From: Deltaproteobacteria bacterium | GTDB lineage: Bacteria > Myxococcota_A > UBA9160 > UBA4427 | NCBI GenBank assembly: GCA_019310385.1 | Contig: JAFDEK010000008.1 | Coordinates: 1 to 55,488 of the forward strand | Reading direction: 5' to 3' | Length of the DNA stretch: 55,488 nt | In this document: positions 7,774 through 16,820 of the stretch, piece by piece | Numbering within the stretch: position 1 is the first letter of the stretch | Layout of the letters: every line of letters begins with the position of its first letter | Notes under the pieces: generated by a model | What the model was told of the DNA's origin: nothing | The model's database searches: none | What the model saw: only the letters and a program-made list of their open reading frames with translations | Position numbers and translations under genes: made by a program

Positions 7774-8952
7774 ATGCAATCGCGAGCGCGGGGATCCCAG
7801 TTGCGACGAGTCCACCGGTCTTCTCTCCATCCGCTTCTACTGCGCCTGGTGCCCTTGGCGGCCTTGCTGGTGCTCGGGGGTGGCTGCGCGTACGACGGGT
7901 GGGTGCCCGGCGGCCAGCCCAGCGACCTGGGCAAGGTGAATCTCGCGCCCGCCGAGCTCCTGCCGCTGGACCAACGTGTGCAGGGCGAGCTCGACTGCAG
8001 CAAGCAGAACTGCGTGGACAACTACCGGGTCAACATTCCCGGCCCGGGAAGAGTGACCGTGGAGGCGCGCCGAACCACGGCCGCCGCTAGCAGCGAGCTC
8101 CTGCAGCTGCTGCTCAAGAATCCCGCCCAGCGGGTTCTGGTCGATCAGGTCGTGCCGGGAATGGATCTCGCTACGGCGGAGCACGGCGTCGAGAGACCGG
8201 GTCCCCACTTCGTTGCCTTGCAGGTGGGGGGCGGCCGCAGCGAGTACGAGATCGTCGCCCGGTACACGCCGCTCGTGACCGCGCTCGCTCCGCGGGAGCC
8301 TGCGGACGGGAGCGCCGCTGGGTCGAGCGCGTCCCCGAGCGCGAGAGCGTCGACTCCGCGGCCGCTGCCGAGCGTTCCCCAGGAGCGGCAGGTCGAAGGC
8401 GGTGATCTCCAGCGTCTCGACCGGGAAGGCCGCCGCGCCTCGACCCGTCTCGGGGGCGACTCGGTCCACGATCCGACCTTCGACTTCCTACCCCTGCGCA
8501 GCTTCGCGTTCTTGCAGCGCCCCGAGGAGGCCTTCGAAGCGGGCAGTGACCAGGGCGAAGCGATCCTGGGCAATCCCTTCACCATCAAGGAGGCCCAGCG
8601 CGCGGTCCGTACCGCCCTGGCAAACCGGAGCTACGACCCGGCCAGCCTCCAGGATGCCGAGTTCCTCATCAGCATCGGCGGCGGCTCCCACATCAGGACC
8701 GCCTACGTCTACCAGAACCAGCCCATCATCGAGTCCTACGCGAGCTACTACCAATCCTGGGGATACATCGTGCCGCCGCTCAGCCTCGCGACGGTGGAGC
8801 GGGGCACCCTCGTCATCGACTTCGTGAACCCCCTCACCGGGCGCCTCATCTGGCACGGCTGGGCAACCATCCCCATCGATCCCAACAAGGATCTCAACCA
8901 GCTGATCCGCCAGGCGGTGAGCGAGATCCTGGACCGCTTCCCGCCCACCTGA
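7774..8952 (+). CDS. DUF4136 domain lipoprotein
   Basis: 392 residues. The N-terminus carries a hydrophobic signal ending 'LLVLGGGCAYDG', a lipoprotein-type cleavage site with Cys near residue 31, so it is probably membrane-anchored. Residues ~40-170 form a beta-rich part; a Ser/Ala/Pro-rich linker follows. The C-terminal ~130 residues ('DAEFLISIGGG', 'RGTLVIDFVNPLTGRLIWHGWA', 'LNQLIRQAVSEILDRFPP') match DUF4136, a family of Gram-negative envelope proteins of unknown function. The upstream gap is a run of CT-rich repeats (7693-7740). No operon partner is seen. Confidence 0.85.
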   Translation: MQSRARGSQLRRVHRSSLHPLLLRLVPLAALLVLGGGCAYDGWVPGGQPSDLGKVNLAPAELLPLDQRVQGELDCSKQNCVDNYRVNIPGPGRVTVEARRTTAAASSELLQLLLKNPAQRVLVDQVVPGMDLATAEHGVERPGPHFVALQVGGGRSEYEIVARYTPLVTALAPREPADGSAAGSSASPSARASTPRPLPSVPQERQVEGGDLQRLDREGRRASTRLGGDSVHDPTFDFLPLRSFAFLQRPEEAFEAGSDQGEAILGNPFTIKEAQRAVRTALANRSYDPASLQDAEFLISIGGGSHIRTAYVYQNQPIIESYASYYQSWGYIVPPLSLATVERGTLVIDFVNPLTGRLIWHGWATIPIDPNKDLNQLIRQAVSEILDRFPPT

Positions 8953-9022
8953 TGCGGAGCCCGCCCCAGCGCAGGGGAGCCCATCGCTGGTAGCGGCGCG
9001 CTAACGGCGCGTTAAGGACGCG

Positions 9023-10237
9023 CTAACGACGCTGCCGGCGGATCTCGCTCGCCAGCAGCGGGGTGACGACCCGGGTGAGGATCTCGTGGCCCAGCGGGTT
9101 GTAGTGGGCGTCGTTCTGGAAGTCGATGCGGCGGCCCTGGACGAGGGCTGGAGGGAGCACCGGGGAGTAGCGGTGGATGCCCGCCGCCGCGATCTTGCCG
9201 CCGCCCATCCGCTCGAGGTCCGACGCTCGGATCAGCAGCACGAAGGTCGCCCCGTCTGCTTCGACCTGCTGTGCGAGTTCGATGAGCAGAGCGGCGGTGA
9301 GCTGGCCAGCGGGGTCGCGCGCGGGCGCCGCCCGGGCCCTTCCCACCCGCAGCGGGTTCAGCCCCTCGAGCACGCTTCCGAGGGTCTGCCGCCCGGGCTT
9401 CGTGCCCAACTCGTGGAGCCGATGGATGAGCTTCGGGTGACGCTGCAGCGTGTGGACCGCATAGGTGAAGAGAGCGGAACGGTCTGCGAGGTTGCGTTCG
9501 AAGTGACAGAAGAGCCGGCCGAGTGTCCGGTCGGCGCGTAGGGGGACGAAGCCCTCGTCGAGCACCCAGGCGGCGCAGAGGGGATAGTCGGGGATCGGCA
9601 TTCCCAGCAGCTCGAGCTCTCCCTGCGCGTCGAGGCCGAAGGCGGGCTTGCCGAAGGGGCGCCCCATGCGGTGCAGGGTCGTGTTGTTGCGGAAGTCGTT
9701 GATGCTGTGGATGAACACCACCATGTCGGGCTCGAACTTCCGGCCGCGCTCCCGGTAGTAGAGAAGACTCTGGTCCGTCCCGTAGCCGCGCACGCCCGCG
9801 TTGATGGTCTGGACGGGCAAGGAGAGCTCGCCCTCGAGCCGCTCGCCGATGAGCTGCACGAAGGTCTCCTGCTGGTGCACCTCGAAGGCGGCCACCACCG
9901 AGTCGCCCAGGAAGAGGATCCGATAGCCCTCTTCCGGCAGGGCTTCGATCTCGGGTCCGCGCAGGCCCAGGGAGTTGATGTGGACCTCCGTCGAGAACTC
10001 CACCGGCCAGGGACGCGGGCCCACGTAGACCTCCGAGGAGTTCGGGACGTGGGACCAGCCGAGGGTGTCGTCGCGCTGCCACAAGAGCGAGGGCTTGGAG
10101 TACACCTCGTAGATCGCCGTGTAGCCCAGCAGCCGCAGGCCGCCCTCGAAGAGCAGGAGGACCGCCAGCAGCGAGGTGGCGAGCAGGCCGAGGCGCAATA
10201 GCCAGAGCTTGGGTCGGGTCGTGGCGAGGGGGCTCAT
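9023..10237 (-). CDS. Membrane-anchored SGNH/GDSL hydrolase
   Basis: 404 residues from the ATG; a TTG two codons upstream is an alternative. One N-terminal transmembrane segment ('LLRLGLLATSLLAVLLLF') is followed by a periplasmic SGNH domain. Block I is 'ILFLGDSVVAAFEV' (Ser nucleophile), block II 'GVRGYGTDQSLLYY' (Gly), block III 'FIHSINDFRNNT' (Asn) and block V 'NDAHYNPLGHEIL' (Asp-x-x-His). The full catalytic set is therefore present. Such proteins commonly act as acyltransferases/esterases on polysaccharides. It lies next to a large membrane protein gene in the same orientation (74-bp gap), suggesting a joint role in surface glycan modification, which is inference. Confidence 0.87.
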   Translation of the reverse strand: MSPLATTRPKLWLLRLGLLATSLLAVLLLFEGGLRLLGYTAIYEVYSKPSLLWQRDDTLGWSHVPNSSEVYVGPRPWPVEFSTEVHINSLGLRGPEIEALPEEGYRILFLGDSVVAAFEVHQQETFVQLIGERLEGELSLPVQTINAGVRGYGTDQSLLYYRERGRKFEPDMVVFIHSINDFRNNTTLHRMGRPFGKPAFGLDAQGELELLGMPIPDYPLCAAWVLDEGFVPLRADRTLGRLFCHFERNLADRSALFTYAVHTLQRHPKLIHRLHELGTKPGRQTLGSVLEGLNPLRVGRARAAPARDPAGQLTAALLIELAQQVEADGATFVLLIRASDLERMGGGKIAAAGIHRYSPVLPPALVQGRRIDFQNDAHYNPLGHEILTRVVTPLLASEIRRQRR

Positions 10238-10311
10238 GGACAACCCCGTCTTTTAGCTCATTGCGGGCGCGCCGTCGCCGCTGGGTGGCGCAGGTGGGTG
10301 GCGCAGGGTTC

Positions 10312-12111
10312 TCAGGGATCGACGGGCGCTGCGGACCGCCCTGTGGGCAGGCGGATCTCGTAGGCCGTCATGGAGTCGATGCCGTGGATGCGCCGCAGCG
10401 GGGAGCCGGGCTGCCTGGAGGCGGCGTGGATGCGCTCTGCCAGTGCGTCCGCGGCGCCGCCCTCGAGACGGGCGGGATGGTGGGCGAGCAGGGTGGTGAA
10501 GCCCATGGCGTGTAGCTGCGCGAGTGCAGCGGGGTCGGGCAGCCGCTCCGCGAGGTCCCAGACCTCCGCGGTCTGGGGCGCCAGGGCGTTGACGCAGGCC
10601 GAGCTGCGGCGTCGGTGGTAGCCGGTGAGCAGGACCCGGTGCGCTTCGAGGAAGATCCCTCCCCTGGGCACTTCGAGGAGGGGGCCCGTGTTTCCGCCGC
10701 GGGCAAGGGATTCGAAGAAGGCGAGCTCCGGGTCGGCGGGGCGCATGGGGAGGGCGCGGTAGCGCACCGGGGGCTCGAGCCCGAGCCAGGCGGGGCGCAC
10801 CGTGAAGACGAAGACGAGGGCCACCAGGAGGCCCGCGCCCAGGGTGGCCCGGTGGGCCGGAAGGCGCGCCAGCAGGGCCGCGGCGCCCAGCCCCGCCAGG
10901 ATGGAGAGGCAGATGTGCAGGCCGGAGAGGATCTCGTTGGGCCGGCGGATGGCGTCCAGCCCGGGCAACAGGGAGGAGAGGACGCGGTAGAGAGGAGGCA
11001 TCTGCTCGGGGGAGCTCCCGCTGATCGCCATGGCGCCGACCAGCGCCGCACCGGCGAGCAGGGCCCAGCGCGGATTCCCCATGCCGCTCGCGAGGCCCCG
11101 CTCCCTTCCCGGCGCGAAGGCGCCCGCCATCAGGAGCAGGGCGATCCAGCCCGGGAAGCGGCCGCCGCCCGGCAAGAGCTCGGATCCGCTCGCGAAGTGG
11201 AGCTCGCTGCGGGTCGCGAGCAGCTCGCCGGCGTGCATGGCGAGGTAGGGAGAGAAGATCCAGTAGCCCGCGGCGCCCACCAGCAGCCCGGCGGCGAGGG
11301 TGGGCGCGGGGGGCAGGTTGCGCCAGCCGTAGTGGGCGCCCAGCCAGACGAGGATTGGCCCCGCCAGCAGGGTCGCGGAGACGAAGGGATAGAAGCTGCC
11401 GGCCATCTGCATGGCGCAGCAGAGCGCCAGGGCGAGGGCGTCGAGCCAGCGGCCCCGGGCGAAGAAGCGGCGCGCAAAGAGCAGGGCGAGGACGGTCCAC
11501 GCGGTGTCGTGGATGTAGTAGTGGTTGATGTCCCCGAGCTTGTCGGGATGGAAGGCGTAGAGGAGTCCGGCCGCGACCCCGGCAGGCTGCGAGCCCGTCC
11601 AGTCGCTGACGAGCCAGTACATCGCCAGGGCGGCGAGCAGGATGGCGCCGGCGAGGACCGCGTTGTAGGTGAGCAGCGGGTCCCCGGTAAGAAGCCAGAA
11701 GGGGGCGCCCACGGCACCCAGTGCGATCATGGGCTCGCCGAGGGCCATCACCTCGGGTGTGGGGTAGCACTGTTCGGTGTCGAAGAGACGGCCGGGCTCG
11801 GCGAGCAACACCCGTGCGTTGCGCGAGACCTGCCACGCGACGAAGCGCTGCTCCGATTCGCCGATCCACTTCCAGAAGGACTGCTGCTCGCTGAGTGGCG
11901 GCTCGAAGCGCGGGTACATGGGTGCGACGACGGAGAGATCTTCGCGCCAGACCTCGTGGAAGGGGGTCGTGAGGGCGAGCCCGTAGATCGCCAACGCGGC
12001 GACGTGCCAGAGCACCCGGCGCCGGCTCGCGTGGAGCCCACGGCGCGGCCGCGCGCCTTCCGGGGGCGCGTCGTCGTCGGCCCGGGTCTCGCCTTGCCTG
12101 ACGCTCGTCAT
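10312..12111 (-). CDS. Polytopic membrane protein, GT-C/YfhO-like
   Basis: 599 residues from an ATG with GGAG nine bases upstream. About 12 hydrophobic segments are seen. An extracytoplasmic loop after the first segment contains 'HEVWREDLSVVAPMYPRF'; motifs such as 'AFHPDKLGDINHYYIHD' and 'GSFYPFVSATLL' recall GT-C glycosyltransferases or YfhO-like proteins that use polyprenyl-linked sugars. The last ~170 residues form a soluble domain ('LLEVPRGGIFLEAHRVLLTGYH'). The frame stays open about 1.3 kb upstream but runs antisense to the sulfatase-like gene, so that extension is rejected. It is probably envelope glycan related; the exact reaction is unknown. Confidence 0.75.
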   Translation of the reverse strand: MTSVRQGETRADDDAPPEGARPRRGLHASRRRVLWHVAALAIYGLALTTPFHEVWREDLSVVAPMYPRFEPPLSEQQSFWKWIGESEQRFVAWQVSRNARVLLAEPGRLFDTEQCYPTPEVMALGEPMIALGAVGAPFWLLTGDPLLTYNAVLAGAILLAALAMYWLVSDWTGSQPAGVAAGLLYAFHPDKLGDINHYYIHDTAWTVLALLFARRFFARGRWLDALALALCCAMQMAGSFYPFVSATLLAGPILVWLGAHYGWRNLPPAPTLAAGLLVGAAGYWIFSPYLAMHAGELLATRSELHFASGSELLPGGGRFPGWIALLLMAGAFAPGRERGLASGMGNPRWALLAGAALVGAMAISGSSPEQMPPLYRVLSSLLPGLDAIRRPNEILSGLHICLSILAGLGAAALLARLPAHRATLGAGLLVALVFVFTVRPAWLGLEPPVRYRALPMRPADPELAFFESLARGGNTGPLLEVPRGGIFLEAHRVLLTGYHRRRSSACVNALAPQTAEVWDLAERLPDPAALAQLHAMGFTTLLAHHPARLEGGAADALAERIHAASRQPGSPLRRIHGIDSMTAYEIRLPTGRSAAPVDP

Positions 12112-12198
12112 CGTTCTCCAGCGTTTGGATTCAGCCGCGCCCGAGTATAACCGTACTGGGTTCTCGCGGCGGGAGAAGCTGCTGTAAGGTCTCGCTCC

Positions 12199-13581
12199 AT
12201 GCGGCGCGCAGAGGCGGAGCAGATCTCGGGGCGGCACTGCGGTAGCGGTGGCGGGCTGCGCCGTCGGGCGGGCAGGGCGTGCGCGCTGCTGGGGCTGCTC
12301 GGCCTCGTCGTCGCGCTGCCCGGCGGCTGCGGCCGGGGCGAGTCGGCGCCCCGGAACCTCTTGCTCATCACCGTCGATACCCTGCGTTCGGATCATCTGG
12401 GCGCCTGGGGCTACGGGCGGGGCACCTCTCCGGCCATCGATGCTCTGGCGGCGGGCGGCGTGGTGTTCGAGGACGCCTACTCCCACACCTCGTGGACGCT
12501 GCCCTCCCTCGCCACCCTCATGACTTCCCTCTACACCTCGAGCCACGGCGCCTGGGACTTCAAGTCGAAGCTCCCCGAGTCCGTCACGACCCTCGCCGAG
12601 ATCCTGACCGGGCGCGGCTACCGCAGCGGCGCCGTGGTGACCCACGTCTTTGCCGGGCGCAAGTACGGCATGCACCAGGGCTTCGTCGAGTTCGACGAGG
12701 ATCTGGTGGTGGACGGGATCCGCGCTCACGTGCAGATCACCTCGCCCCGGGTCACCGCCAAGGGGCTCGAGTGGATTCGGCGGCGCGCTGGGGAGGAGCA
12801 GCCCTGGTTCCTGTGGCTGCACTACTTCGATCCCCACGGCGAGTACATGGAGCACCCGGGCATCAGCGCCGCCTTCGGCCGCGAGGAGAAGCGGGATCTC
12901 TACGACGGAGAGATCGCCTTCACGGATCGCGCCATCGGATCCCTGCTGCGGGGGCTCGAGGAGCTCGGGCGCGCGGGCGACACGGTGGTGGTGCTGACCG
13001 CGGACCACGGCGAGGAGTTCGCGGAGCACGGTCGCACCCGCCACGGCAAGACCCTCTACGAAGAGGTGATCCGCGTGCCGCTGATCGTGCGCGCGCCGGG
13101 ACTGGCGCCGGGGCGGGTGCAGGGTGCCGTGCCCTCGGTGGATCTTCTTCCCACGCTGCTCGAGCTGATGGACCTGCCCGCGCCCGCGGGCATAGAGGGC
13201 GCCAGCCTGGTCGCCGCCATGGAGGGGGCGCCCCTCGAGGCGCGGCCCGTGCTCGGCGAGCTGCGTGCGATGGCGTTCAAGGACGCAGACAGCTATCGCC
13301 GGGGGCGCTGGAAGGTGATTCGCGAGGGCTGGAGGCAGCGGGATCATCTCTACGATCTCGAGACGGACCCGGCCGAGCAGGTCGATCTCGCGGCCGAGCA
13401 CCCCGATCGGCTCGAGCGCATGCTGCGGGAGATGGATGCCCTGCGCGGCGCCGCCCGCGGCGCTGCCAGCGCGAGCCCCAAGCCCGAGCAGGACTTGAAC
13501 CTGACTCCCGACGAGCTCGAGGGCTTGCGGCAGCTCGGCTACTTGGAGGAGGAGGACAAGGTGGAGGAGCAGGGCAAGTGA
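12199..13581 (+). CDS. Sulfatase/alkaline phosphatase superfamily protein, Thr at nucleophile position
   Basis: 460 residues with an N-terminal signal and 'LPGGC', a lipobox-like site. The metal-binding start 'LLLITVDTLRSDHLGAWGY' and the C-terminal 'VLTADHGEEFAEHG' with 'RVPLIVRAPG' place it in the sulfatase superfamily. At the position of the formylglycine motif (CxPxR) it reads 'TLPSLATLMTSLY', so the Cys is Thr and the Arg is Leu. Phosphoglycerol transferases and alkaline phosphatases use Thr or Ser here, so a phosphodiester or other phospho-substrate is as likely as a sulfate ester. Its stop overlaps the next gene's GTG by four bases (GTGA), indicating coupling. Confidence 0.85.
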   Translation: MRRAEAEQISGRHCGSGGGLRRRAGRACALLGLLGLVVALPGGCGRGESAPRNLLLITVDTLRSDHLGAWGYGRGTSPAIDALAAGGVVFEDAYSHTSWTLPSLATLMTSLYTSSHGAWDFKSKLPESVTTLAEILTGRGYRSGAVVTHVFAGRKYGMHQGFVEFDEDLVVDGIRAHVQITSPRVTAKGLEWIRRRAGEEQPWFLWLHYFDPHGEYMEHPGISAAFGREEKRDLYDGEIAFTDRAIGSLLRGLEELGRAGDTVVVLTADHGEEFAEHGRTRHGKTLYEEVIRVPLIVRAPGLAPGRVQGAVPSVDLLPTLLELMDLPAPAGIEGASLVAAMEGAPLEARPVLGELRAMAFKDADSYRRGRWKVIREGWRQRDHLYDLETDPAEQVDLAAEHPDRLERMLREMDALRGAARGAASASPKPEQDLNLTPDELEGLRQLGYLEEEDKVEEQGK

Positions 13582-14981
13582 AGCGGCAGCCCGTCGCGCT
13601 GCTCGCGCTGGCCGCCGCCCTGGCGTTGGGGGGGCTGTGGGGCTGCGGCGCCGATGCTCCGGCCCGGACGACGCCGAGCATCGTCTTCATCATCGGCGAC
13701 GACCACGGCTACCTCGACTTCGGCTTCATGGGATCCGAGTGGGTGCAGACTCCCAACCTGGACCAGCTCGCGGGGCAGGGCACGGTCTTCCCCAACGCCT
13801 ATGTGACGGCGAGCATCTGCGGTCCCTCGCTGCGCTCTCTCGTCACCGGTCTGCATCCCTATCAGTGGACCCTGCGCAAGCTGCACCTGCAAAGCGGTGG
13901 CGTCTCGCGCAGCGGCGAGTCGGAGATCCAGGACTTCGTGACCCTGCCGCGCCTGCTCTCCGAGGTGGGCTACGCGAGCTATCAGGCCGGGAAGTTCTTC
14001 GGTGGCAGCTATGACCTGGCGGGCTTCAGCGAGGGCATGAACGGTCCCGGCGACGAGCTGGGATTCGGCGGCGCGGGCAAGCAGCTGGGGCGCGCGATCC
14101 CCTTGGCTCCGGTCCACGACTTTCTCGACCGCCACGGGGATGCTCCCTTCTTCCTGTGGTTCGCTCCCATGCTGCCCCACCACCCCTTCGACGCGGGGCC
14201 CGAGTACAGCGCTCCCTACCAGGGACGTGGCTTGTCGGGTCCCGCGCTGAAGTACTACGCCAACATCACGCGCTTCGACGCCCTGGTGGGCGAGCTCGTC
14301 GCGGCCCTCGAGGAGCGGGGGCTGCGGGAGCAGACCCTGATCGTCTACCTGGCGGACAATGGCTGGGACCAGGGCCCCGGGGACTCGCCTCCGGGTGCCG
14401 TGACGGGAGGTTGGGAGCGGGACGGCGAGAAGGGCAAGTACAGCATGCACGAGCTGGGCTTCCGCACACCCATCGTGCTCAATTGGCCGGGGCAGGTGCC
14501 CGCTGGCGTGGTGAACGAGGGACTGGTCTCCGCGGTGGATCTATTCCCCACCGTTCTCGACTATGCGGGCGCGCCGCCGCGGCCGGAGCGACCGGGGTCG
14601 AGCTTGCGCGCTGCTGTCGAGGGGCGTGCGCCCTGGCAGCGGGAGGCGCTGGTGGGCGGCATGATCCATGTGCGTGGCTCGGAGCTGCGCTCGCTTCCGC
14701 CCGAGGGCCGCAAGTTCCTCGAGCCCGAGCCGGCCTACTTCGTGCGCGATCGCGACTGGCACTACATCCACTACGAGGCCTGGGGCGCCGAGCAGCTCTT
14801 CGATCTACGCAAGGACCCCGACGAGAACCACGACCTCGCACCCCACCGCCCGGAGCTCACGGCCCGCTACCGCGCGCGTATCGAGCAGTGGAAGCAGGAA
14901 ATGCAGCGCAGCTACATGTCCGCCCTCACGGCCCCGCCTGCCTTCACGGCCCCGGCGGCCCAATCGCCTCCGTCCCAATAG
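13578..14981 (+). CDS. Sulfatase family protein with variant FGly motif
   Basis: 467 residues from a GTG overlapping the previous stop, with GGAGGAG upstream. A signal/lipoprotein-like N-terminus ('LALGGLWGCGAD') is followed by 'IVFIIGDDHGYLDFGFMG' (two metal-binding Asp). The catalytic segment 'ICGPSLRSLVTGLHP' has the Cys, Pro and Ser of CxPSR, but Leu at the Arg site with Arg one residue later. Later 'YLADNGWDQGP' supplies the Asp-Asn metal pair and 'GFRTPIVLNWPG' is family typical. Whether anaerobic or FGE maturases would accept this motif is unclear. It was co-transcribed with the preceding superfamily member, perhaps for modification of envelope or scavenged glycans. Confidence 0.87.
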   Translation: MKRQPVALLALAAALALGGLWGCGADAPARTTPSIVFIIGDDHGYLDFGFMGSEWVQTPNLDQLAGQGTVFPNAYVTASICGPSLRSLVTGLHPYQWTLRKLHLQSGGVSRSGESEIQDFVTLPRLLSEVGYASYQAGKFFGGSYDLAGFSEGMNGPGDELGFGGAGKQLGRAIPLAPVHDFLDRHGDAPFFLWFAPMLPHHPFDAGPEYSAPYQGRGLSGPALKYYANITRFDALVGELVAALEERGLREQTLIVYLADNGWDQGPGDSPPGAVTGGWERDGEKGKYSMHELGFRTPIVLNWPGQVPAGVVNEGLVSAVDLFPTVLDYAGAPPRPERPGSSLRAAVEGRAPWQREALVGGMIHVRGSELRSLPPEGRKFLEPEPAYFVRDRDWHYIHYEAWGAEQLFDLRKDPDENHDLAPHRPELTARYRARIEQWKQEMQRSYMSALTAPPAFTAPAAQSPPSQ

Positions 14982-15026
14982 CGATACTGGGTGGTGCGCT
15001 GGGGTGCGCTGGACTGGCGCGGTGGA

Positions 15027-15755
15027 TCAGCCCTCTTTGAGCTGCTCGTCGATGAGACGCTTGAAGGAGCTGAAGGGCTGGGCGCCCGAGAGGAAGCGGC
15101 CGTTGATGAAGAGGCTGGGCGTTCCGGTCACGCCCAGCGAGCCCGCCTGCTTGGTGTCGGCCTCGATCTGGGCCTTCACCGGCTTCGAATCCATGTCCTT
15201 CTCGAAGCGTGCGACGTCCAGCTTCAGCTGCCCCGCGTACTCGATGTACTTGTCGCGGCTCAACTCGCGCTGATTCGCGAAGATCAGGTCGTGCATCTCC
15301 CAGAACTTGCCCTGGAGATGAGCCGCCTGGGCCGCGGCGTGGGCCTCGGGTGCTTTGCTGTGCATGGGCAGGGGAAGGTGCTTGAAGGAAATACTCACCT
15401 GGTCTCCGTACTCCTTCCGGACCTGATCCAGGGTCGGTGTCACCCGGCTGCAGAAGGGGCACTGGAAGTCGGAGAACTCGACGATTTGCACCTTCGCGTT
15501 CTTGGGCCCCTTGGTGGGTGCCTCGCCGACGGCCACCTTGTAGACCTTGCTGGGATCCGGACGGCCCCCGCGTGAGGGGGCGGCGGCGGCCTGGGCGGCG
15601 GGAGCCTTGAAATCCGCGAGTGCGGCGACGGCCTGGCCGAGCTGTGCACTTCCCCGATCGAGGGATTTGCTGACCATGTAGCTGCTCCCCACGACCGCCA
15701 CGCCGAGGATGACCGCTGCAAAGATGAGACCGGAGCCGGAGTTGTTCTGTGACAC
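15027..15755 (-). CDS. DsbA-family thiol:disulfide oxidoreductase
   Basis: 242 residues from a GTG with GGGAGG seven bases upstream (an in-frame TTG six codons earlier is less likely). An N-terminal membrane anchor ('GLIFAAVILGVAVVGSSYM') precedes an Ala-rich linker. The thioredoxin-like domain starts near residue 85 with 'VQIVEFSDFQCPFCSRV', where CPFC is the redox motif. The inserted helical domain follows, and 'GVTGTPSLFINGR' supplies the cis-Pro loop. It is probably periplasm-facing, acting in disulfide formation or isomerisation, of the DsbA/BdbD type with C-terminal 'FSSFKRLIDEQL'. It is convergent with the sulfatase gene, only 45 bases away. It has no adjacent DsbB. Confidence 0.9.
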   Translation of the reverse strand: MSQNNSGSGLIFAAVILGVAVVGSSYMVSKSLDRGSAQLGQAVAALADFKAPAAQAAAAPSRGGRPDPSKVYKVAVGEAPTKGPKNAKVQIVEFSDFQCPFCSRVTPTLDQVRKEYGDQVSISFKHLPLPMHSKAPEAHAAAQAAHLQGKFWEMHDLIFANQRELSRDKYIEYAGQLKLDVARFEKDMDSKPVKAQIEADTKQAGSLGVTGTPSLFINGRFLSGAQPFSSFKRLIDEQLKEG

Positions 15756-15928
15756 GAGGATGCCTCCCAGCAAGCTTCGATTGGAGGGGCAGCTTACCAG
15801 GACTCGGGAGGCGGAGCGAGGGCGGATCGGCGCGCCGGGGGTCGGGATCCCGCGAGGCGCTCCTGTGATAGGCTGGATCGCCGGCGCTCTGAGCTGCTGG
15901 CAGGGCCGCGCGGCCCCTCGCGAGACCG

Positions 15929-16654
15929 ATGAATCTGATTCTTCTCTTTCCCGATGACTTCGTCGAGGGCGCCGGCCACGAAGACGGCGGCATCGTTCGT
16001 CTGACGGGCCGTCGCTGCCGCCACGTCCAGGAGATCCAGCGTGCGGAGGTCGGCGACGAGCTCTGCGTGGGACGGATCGGCGGGCGCATCGGGAGAGGTC
16101 GCGTGATCCGCATCGACGCGGACCTGCTCGAGATGGAAGTACGGCTGGAACGCGAGCCTCCCGCCCCCCTGCCCGTCACCCTGCTGCTCGCCCTGCCGCG
16201 TCCCCTGGTGCTGAAACGGGTGCTGCTCGGCGCCACCGCCATGGGGGTCAAGAAGATCCTGCTCTTCAACTGCAATCGCGTCGAGCGCAGCTTCTGGAAC
16301 AGCAAGGTGCTGCGCGAGGATGCGTTGCCCGTGCCGCTGGTCCTCGGCCTGGAGCAGTCCGTCGACACGTGCATGCCCGAAGTGCTCCTGCGCACGCGCT
16401 TCAAGTCCCTGGTCGAGGACGAGCTTGCGGATCTCGCCGCGGGGACGCTGCGGCTGGTCGCGCACCCCGAGGCCGCGCGGCCCTGCCCAAGAGAAGTGGA
16501 GGGTCGCGTCACGCTCGTGGTCGGGCCGGAAGGCGGCTTCGTCCCCTACGAGATCGAGCAACTCGAGGGCTGCGGATTCAGTCCGGTAGCGCTCGGTGAG
16601 CGCATCCTGCGCGTCGAAAGCGCCGTTCCCGTCTTACTTGCGCGCTTGTTCTGA
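15929..16654 (+). CDS. rsmE: 16S rRNA (uracil-1498-N3)-methyltransferase RsmE
   Basis: 241 residues, the usual length for RsmE, which methylates N3 of U1498 in 16S rRNA using SAM. An N-terminal PUA-like part contains 'LTGRRCRHVQEIQRAEVGDEL'. The SPOUT domain contains 'LLALPRPLVLKRVL', the 'VGPEGGF' SAM loop, and the knot-closing 'LGERILRVESAVPVLLARL'. A typical RsmE has LG.RILR.ETA; here it is ESA, a conservative change. It is a single gene. Nothing indicates truncation. Confidence 0.93.
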   Translation: MNLILLFPDDFVEGAGHEDGGIVRLTGRRCRHVQEIQRAEVGDELCVGRIGGRIGRGRVIRIDADLLEMEVRLEREPPAPLPVTLLLALPRPLVLKRVLLGATAMGVKKILLFNCNRVERSFWNSKVLREDALPVPLVLGLEQSVDTCMPEVLLRTRFKSLVEDELADLAAGTLRLVAHPEAARPCPREVEGRVTLVVGPEGGFVPYEIEQLEGCGFSPVALGERILRVESAVPVLLARLF

Positions 16655-16820
16655 CGTACTTGCCGTCGGGTGAGGTCCGGTGAGATCGTGCAGCGCAAGG
16701 CTTCCGTTCCGGCTGTAACGATGTTGCGCGTTGCAGAAGGTCGCTGCTCTGCCATGTGTTACTCTCGCGCTCCGCGCTGGGGCGCGCCGAAGAGAAACGC
16801 AGAGCAGGAGATGGCTGCCA

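Noticed and set aside
12112..13401. Long leftward open frame continuing upstream of the membrane protein start at 12111
   Set aside because: It runs antisense to the first sulfatase-superfamily gene, and its residues lack the hydrophobic character of the real protein; an ATG with GGAG at 12111 is a better start.
13582..14981. Rightward frame of about 900 codons starting near 12279 as a single giant protein
   Set aside because: Its first ~430 codons overlap the first sulfatase-like gene in another frame and have Arg/Gly/Pro-rich shadow composition; a GTG at 13578 with GGAGGAG is the real start.
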